Positions 7,571 through 10,607 of a DNA stretch of 10,607 nucleotides are shown in pieces; the stretch's first letter is position 1, and the number at the start of each line of letters is the position of its first letter. The notes under the pieces were generated by a model, which saw only the letters and a program-made list of their open reading frames with translations, did no database searches and had not been told where the DNA came from. This stretch comes from Paenibacillaceae bacterium (GTDB lineage: Bacteria; Bacillota; Bacilli; Paenibacillales; YIM-B00363): the NCBI GenBank assembly GCA_018969805.1, contig JAGWXQ010000025.1, forward strand, positions 1 to 10,607, given 5' to 3'. The translations under genes were made by a program, and so were the position numbers.

Positions 7571-7888
7571 GTGAGAAAGCAAGCGATGATTGCAGTCGTG
7601 TTTGCGGGCGTGCTCCTGCTTACGGCATGCGGTGCGAAGCAAGAGGCAACGCCGGTCGGGCAAGTGACACAACCAGAGGCGGTGTACAAACAAAGCTGTA
7701 TTTCTTGTCATGGCGCAGATTTGCAAGGCGTAAGTGGGCCAAATTTGCAAAAAATCGGTGCAAAGCTTGATGCTGCCGCGATTGAGGCGATCATTCGAAA
7801 CGGAAAAGGTGCGATGCCCAGTATGTCGCGTGGACTGTCCGACGAGCAAATCAGTGCTGTGGCGACGTGGCTTGCATCCAAAAAGTAA
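7571..7888 (+). CDS. Small lipoprotein cytochrome c (c-551/CccB-like)
   Basis: Seen: 105 residues. A short signal peptide ends in the lipobox L-T-A-C, giving lipidated Cys20. A linker of about 18 residues leads to one class I cytochrome c domain with the haem-binding CISCH at 43-47. GPNL is at 57-60, GKGAMPSM at 78-85 (Met82 the likely axial ligand) and a C-terminal helix DEQISAVATWL. Known: such membrane-anchored monohaem cytochromes (Bacillus CccB) carry electrons on the outer face of the membrane, typically to a caa3-type oxidase. Start: GTG at 7571, 7 nt after AAGGAGG (7557-7563). An ATG at 7569 overlaps it but is followed at once by TGA. It forms a two-gene unit with bdbC and is closed by a terminator at 7907-7933. 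Its precise partner is unknown. Confidence 0.93.
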   Translation: MRKQAMIAVVFAGVLLLTACGAKQEATPVGQVTQPEAVYKQSCISCHGADLQGVSGPNLQKIGAKLDAAAIEAIIRNGKGAMPSMSRGLSDEQISAVATWLASKK

Positions 7889-7906
7889 CGCAAAGAACAA
7901 CGCATG

Positions 7907-7933
7907 CATTCAGGGCGTCCTGAGTGTTTTTTT
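7907..7933 (+). terminator. Rho-independent terminator after the cytochrome c gene
   Basis: CATTCAGG (7907-7914) pairs with CCTGAGTG (7919-7926) in an 8-bp stem with one T-G wobble and the loop GCGT. Seven T follow at 7927-7933. It lies 18 nt after the cytochrome stop and separates this unit from the copper-related pair. Confidence 0.9.
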
Positions 7934-7947
7934 CTGCCGCACAATCG

Positions 7948-7978
7948 TTGAGAAGCGCACGCGCGGGTATGGTACAAT
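7948..7978 (+). promoter_or_regulatory. Promoter of the DUF4198-like/CopCD pair
   Basis: TTGAGA (7948-7953, 5 of 6) is separated by 19 nt from TACAAT (7973-7978, 5 of 6). TGG immediately upstream gives an extended -10 (TATGGTACAAT). The start of transcription would be near 7985, about 27 nt before the first ATG. The long spacer may be offset by the extended -10. No CsoR- or CopY-like palindrome was recognised around it. Confidence 0.65.
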
Positions 7979-8011
7979 GCGTCGAAGCAGACAACAAGGA
8001 GTGATCGCGCA

Positions 8012-9097
8012 ATGCGTGTACAGGCAATGGTGCTTTGTTTTGTTGTTGTATGGGGGATGCAGGTAGTTGTCGTTCAAGCGCACGACGGATGGATTCAGGC
8101 AAACACCCCAATTACCGCGCGTGGAGAAACTGTATACGTGGACATGCTGTTTGGCAACCACACGCAAGAGCACCGCAGCTACCGTATCGATGGGCAGTGG
8201 CCAAGTGCTTCCATATTTGTGACCGATGCACGCGGTCTGAAAACGGACATTACTGCCACGCGCTTTTATACCGGTGAGCCAGCTACCGAAAGTGCGCCCG
8301 TGCGCAACAACGGTTTTGTCGCGTCGTTTCGAACGTCGTTGCTTGGGATATCGATCGTGAATGCCGAAGGGGACAGCGTGTACAAGGGGACAACGAGCAC
8401 GACGCGAACACTGAGAAGTGCAAAGGCGTTTGTGGCGGTGAGCGATATCCCAGTGCGCGAGCGTGTCGCCCAGCTAAAGCAGTTTTCTCGAGTGGTGACA
8501 CCGGATCGGTTGGAGTTGATCCCAATTAGTTCTCCGGTCGCAATCCAACCGGGACAGACGCTGACCGTGCAACTCGTACGTCAAGGGATGCCGGTCGCCA
8601 ATACACCGGTTAGTCTGATCCGGCGGAGCATCAACAACGATCCGATTACAAAAAACACCGACGAATCGGGAAAGGTTTCGTTTGTCGTAGGGAGTGCAGA
8701 CTATTATTTGTTGCGCGCAAAAATCGAACGCACTCTTGCTGCACCGATTGCAATCGGGGAACATATCGTACAAAAAGAAACGCACGAAGCGACGATGACG
8801 GTGATCGTGCAAAATGCGCAACCAGCGTTTTCTTTGGAAGCGACGACAGCGACACCGACGGGTGAAGTGAATGGCACGATGTTGCCCGCGCATGCAATAT
8901 CCATAAAAAATGGCGTTGCGCACTTGGTATCAACGGTTGCGCGTACGTACGTTGATGAATCGCTTTCCGAAGCATCTGTGCCGCTGCGCGCGCTCGTGAC
9001 CAAGCATGGCGGGGTCGTTGAATATTTGCCTGCGATGGGACCTGTGCCGGCGCATATTGTTGTATCGTTGCCACAAAAAAGTGCACATGAGAAATGA
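8012..9097 (+). CDS. Exported DUF4198-like protein with C-terminal stalk-like domain
   Basis: Seen: 361 residues. A Sec signal peptide (1-23) ends VQA, leaving His24-Asp-Gly-Trp-Ile at the mature N-terminus. Residues 24-270 resemble DUF4198 proteins: HDGWIQ at the start, LFGNH (46-50), FRTSLLGIS (106-114), a second beta-sandwich with GQTLTVQLVRQGMPVANTPV (181-200), a TDESGKVSF turn (216-224) and the closing KETHEATMTV (255-264). Residues about 293-355 (ISIKNGVAHLV, then SVPLRALVTKHGGVVEYLP) resemble the stalk or copper-amine-oxidase N-terminal-like domain of Bacillota surface proteins. Known: DUF4198 proteins often accompany metal-uptake genes. Inference: a surface metal-handling, perhaps copper-binding, partner of the downstream CopCD, with which it overlaps by ATGA. 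Start: AAGGAG at 7996-8001, 10 nt before the ATG. No membrane anchor is seen after the signal peptide. Metal specificity cannot be read from sequence. Confidence 0.7.
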   Translation: MRVQAMVLCFVVVWGMQVVVVQAHDGWIQANTPITARGETVYVDMLFGNHTQEHRSYRIDGQWPSASIFVTDARGLKTDITATRFYTGEPATESAPVRNNGFVASFRTSLLGISIVNAEGDSVYKGTTSTTRTLRSAKAFVAVSDIPVRERVAQLKQFSRVVTPDRLELIPISSPVAIQPGQTLTVQLVRQGMPVANTPVSLIRRSINNDPITKNTDESGKVSFVVGSADYYLLRAKIERTLAAPIAIGEHIVQKETHEATMTVIVQNAQPAFSLEATTATPTGEVNGTMLPAHAISIKNGVAHLVSTVARTYVDESLSEASVPLRALVTKHGGVVEYLPAMGPVPAHIVVSLPQKSAHEK

Positions 9098-10554
9098 AGG
9101 CGGTATGGTCGTTTTTGTGGGCGTTGATCGTGATCGGGATGCCGGCTGTCGTCTGTGCACATGCGGTCATCGAACAAGCGTTTCCGTTTTCTGGAGCGAT
9201 GCTCGATGAGTCGCCTCCCTTTGTGCGCCTGACATTTAATGAAAAAATAGCGGGGAAGACGAGTACGCTCGTCGTACGCGATGCGCAAGGAAACGAAGTC
9301 GGGGGCGCGCGGGAAGACATCGGGGACGATACGATACAGACCGCGTTGCCCCTGCTCGCGCCGGGCACGTATACCGTACTGTGGCAAGTACTGTCTGCGG
9401 ATACGCACGTCGCAGAGGGGCAATATGCGTTTTCTGTGCAGACGCCGCAGACACGTACTGTGCCCGCCGAACCGATCGACATCGCACCGCCTGTGCCACA
9501 AGAAGTGCCACAAGAAGCAGCCATGCCAAATCGACCAGCGCATCAGCAACAAAAAGACACCAAACCAAAAACAAGAGAGACGCAAGCACCAAATCCGCAA
9601 AGATCACTTGAAACAGAACAAACAAAACAAGAAGTGCAGCGTAATGTGGATGGCGCACCGAATACGCAACAAACTGCTCCAGCGCAACCAAATAAAGGCG
9701 CAGAACCGAGTGGGCATGCGCATCATGCTGTGGGCGCGGGACCGAGTGCCGTGTTTGCATCGGTATACGATGTCGTGCGTGCGGTGCTGCGTGGAATCAA
9801 CAACGCCGCATGGGTCGTGCTCATCGTGTGTGTGATCGCCCCGTATGTGTGGCAAAACAATGCACGTGTGCGCCCGCTGGTCGCCATCGCCGCTTCGGTC
9901 GCGATCGCTGCGACGGCTTGGGGGCAGCTTGCAGTGATTGCAGATGTGTTTTCGGATCGGGTGTCGTGGACTGCTGCTTGGGGGTCGATCGTCTTTGGCG
10001 ACCGATTTGGTGTATTTGCATTCGTGCAAACGATCGTGTTGGCGTTTGGAGTTGTGTTGTTGTATGCGCCGGCGAAAGACCGCCGTTGGGCGCACAATGT
10101 GCACGTGGCTGTGGTTGCGCTTGCACTTGTTGTTGCGTCATTGCAAACGCATGTTGGTACGTTGTTTGCCACGGAGTGGCGCGCAATCGTTCGTGTCGTA
10201 CACGTGTGGGCGATGTCGTGCTGGCTTGGAAGCGTCTGTTTTGCAGCGGTATCGTTTGTGCAACGCAAAGCGATAACAGGCAAGCATCGATCGTTTGCGA
10301 TCGCAAGTGGTGGCGTTGCGATCGGTTCGGGCATTGGTTTGGCGGTGATGCTGCTCCCGTCGTGGAGTGCGATGGTTGCATCGCCGTACGGCATGTTGTT
10401 GCTCGGAAAAAGTGTGCTCGCATTGTTGTTGGCGGGCGTAGGTTGGGCACTCAGGGGAAAACGATCGACACCCACAGTCGCGCTCGAGCAATTGCTGTGC
10501 ATCGGGCTCGTCGTCTGCGCCACCGTGATGGGGATGACCCCGCCAGGCATGTAG
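9094..10554 (+). CDS. CopC-CopD fusion, copper transport/resistance protein (YcnJ-like)
   Basis: Seen: 486 residues. Signal peptide 1-22 (cleavage VCA|HA) exposes His23, the expected N-terminal Cu(II) ligand of CopC. The CopC domain (23-116) ends with SADTHVAEGQYAFSV, supplying Asp103 and His105 as further ligands. A hydrophilic linker rich in Gln, Pro, Lys and Thr (about 117-215) ends in a small His cluster, GHAHHAV (207-213). The CopD domain (220-486) has eight hydrophobic segments, with HVWAMSCWLGS (370-380) and SPYGMLLLGKSVLALLL (430-446) matching the family. Known: CopC binds copper outside the membrane and CopD is the membrane partner; B. subtilis YcnJ fuses both and is linked to copper acquisition. 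No C-terminal YtkA-like domain is present. The start overlaps the upstream gene by ATGA with little Shine-Dalgarno sequence, suggesting translational coupling. Import versus resistance is unresolved. Confidence 0.9.
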   Translation: MKAVWSFLWALIVIGMPAVVCAHAVIEQAFPFSGAMLDESPPFVRLTFNEKIAGKTSTLVVRDAQGNEVGGAREDIGDDTIQTALPLLAPGTYTVLWQVLSADTHVAEGQYAFSVQTPQTRTVPAEPIDIAPPVPQEVPQEAAMPNRPAHQQQKDTKPKTRETQAPNPQRSLETEQTKQEVQRNVDGAPNTQQTAPAQPNKGAEPSGHAHHAVGAGPSAVFASVYDVVRAVLRGINNAAWVVLIVCVIAPYVWQNNARVRPLVAIAASVAIAATAWGQLAVIADVFSDRVSWTAAWGSIVFGDRFGVFAFVQTIVLAFGVVLLYAPAKDRRWAHNVHVAVVALALVVASLQTHVGTLFATEWRAIVRVVHVWAMSCWLGSVCFAAVSFVQRKAITGKHRSFAIASGGVAIGSGIGLAVMLLPSWSAMVASPYGMLLLGKSVLALLLAGVGWALRGKRSTPTVALEQLLCIGLVVCATVMGMTPPGM

Positions 10555-10582
10555 CGACTGTGGCACGGGTCGCGGCGTTTTT
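10554..10582 (+). terminator. Possible weak terminator after copCD
   Basis: GCGACT (10554-10559) can pair with GGTCGC (10568-10573) around an 8-nt loop. GGCG and then five T (10578-10582) follow. The four-base gap before the T run and the short stem make it weak. The remaining 25 bases to the window end show nothing recognisable. Confidence 0.3.
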
Positions 10583-10607
10583 GAATGTTTTGTCCAAGTG
10601 GTGTATA

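Noticed and set aside
8012..9097. Calling the first copper-unit gene YcnI (DUF1775)
   Set aside because: Although the position and N-terminal His are similar, the length and motifs fit DUF4198 plus a stalk-like domain better than the shorter YcnI family with its C-terminal membrane anchor.
8646..9600. Frames of nearly 300 codons on the minus strand opposite the DUF4198-like and CopC genes
   Set aside because: Their low-complexity Ser/Cys/Arg content and the strong plus-strand proteins with signal peptides show that these are shadows.

Overview
The window looks like chromosomal DNA from a Gram-positive bacterium of the Bacillota. Supporting signs are strong AAGGAGG-type ribosome-binding sites, a lipoprotein cytochrome c, a BdbC-type thiol oxidoreductase, a YcnJ-like CopC-CopD fusion and a stalk-like domain typical of the Bacillota. 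GC content is moderate. An aerobic, Alicyclobacillus-like bacillus would fit, but that placement is inference. I see no insertion sequences, phage genes, CRISPR arrays, tRNAs or rRNAs.

Left part (1-6914, minus strand): a nitrogen-assimilation operon read right to left. A likely sigma-A promoter at 6914-6886 and a leader of about 200 nt precede gltB (glutamate synthase large subunit). Then come gltD (small subunit) and the first half of an agmatine-deiminase-family gene, which overlaps gltD by ATGA and leaves the window at base 1. GOGAT makes glutamate from glutamine and 2-oxoglutarate. Agmatine deiminase releases ammonia on the way to putrescine, so the gene order suggests guanidino-nitrogen salvage coupled to GS-GOGAT.

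Middle (about 6680-7081): a divergent control region of roughly 400 bp. It holds the gltB promoter and leader, a 9-bp direct repeat spaced 31 bp apart, and weak candidate promoters for the rightward genes.

Right part (plus strand): two short units. The first is bdbC (DsbB-like quinone-linked disulfide oxidoreductase) followed 18 nt later by a small lipoprotein cytochrome c, closed by a clear rho-independent terminator. The second has its own extended -10 promoter and holds two ATGA-overlapping genes: an exported DUF4198-like protein with a C-terminal stalk-like domain, and a CopC-CopD fusion. Both of these exported proteins are predicted to start with histidine after signal cleavage, which points to a cell-surface copper-handling pair. 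Together the right half is an extracytoplasmic redox and copper module.

The most unusual observations are the DUF4198/CopCD pairing with two N-terminal histidines, the agmatine deiminase coupled to GOGAT, a start-stop ATGTGA overlapping the GTG start of the cytochrome gene, and a strong excess of the palindrome CGATCG (including five GCGATCGC octamers) in an organism that does not look cyanobacterial.
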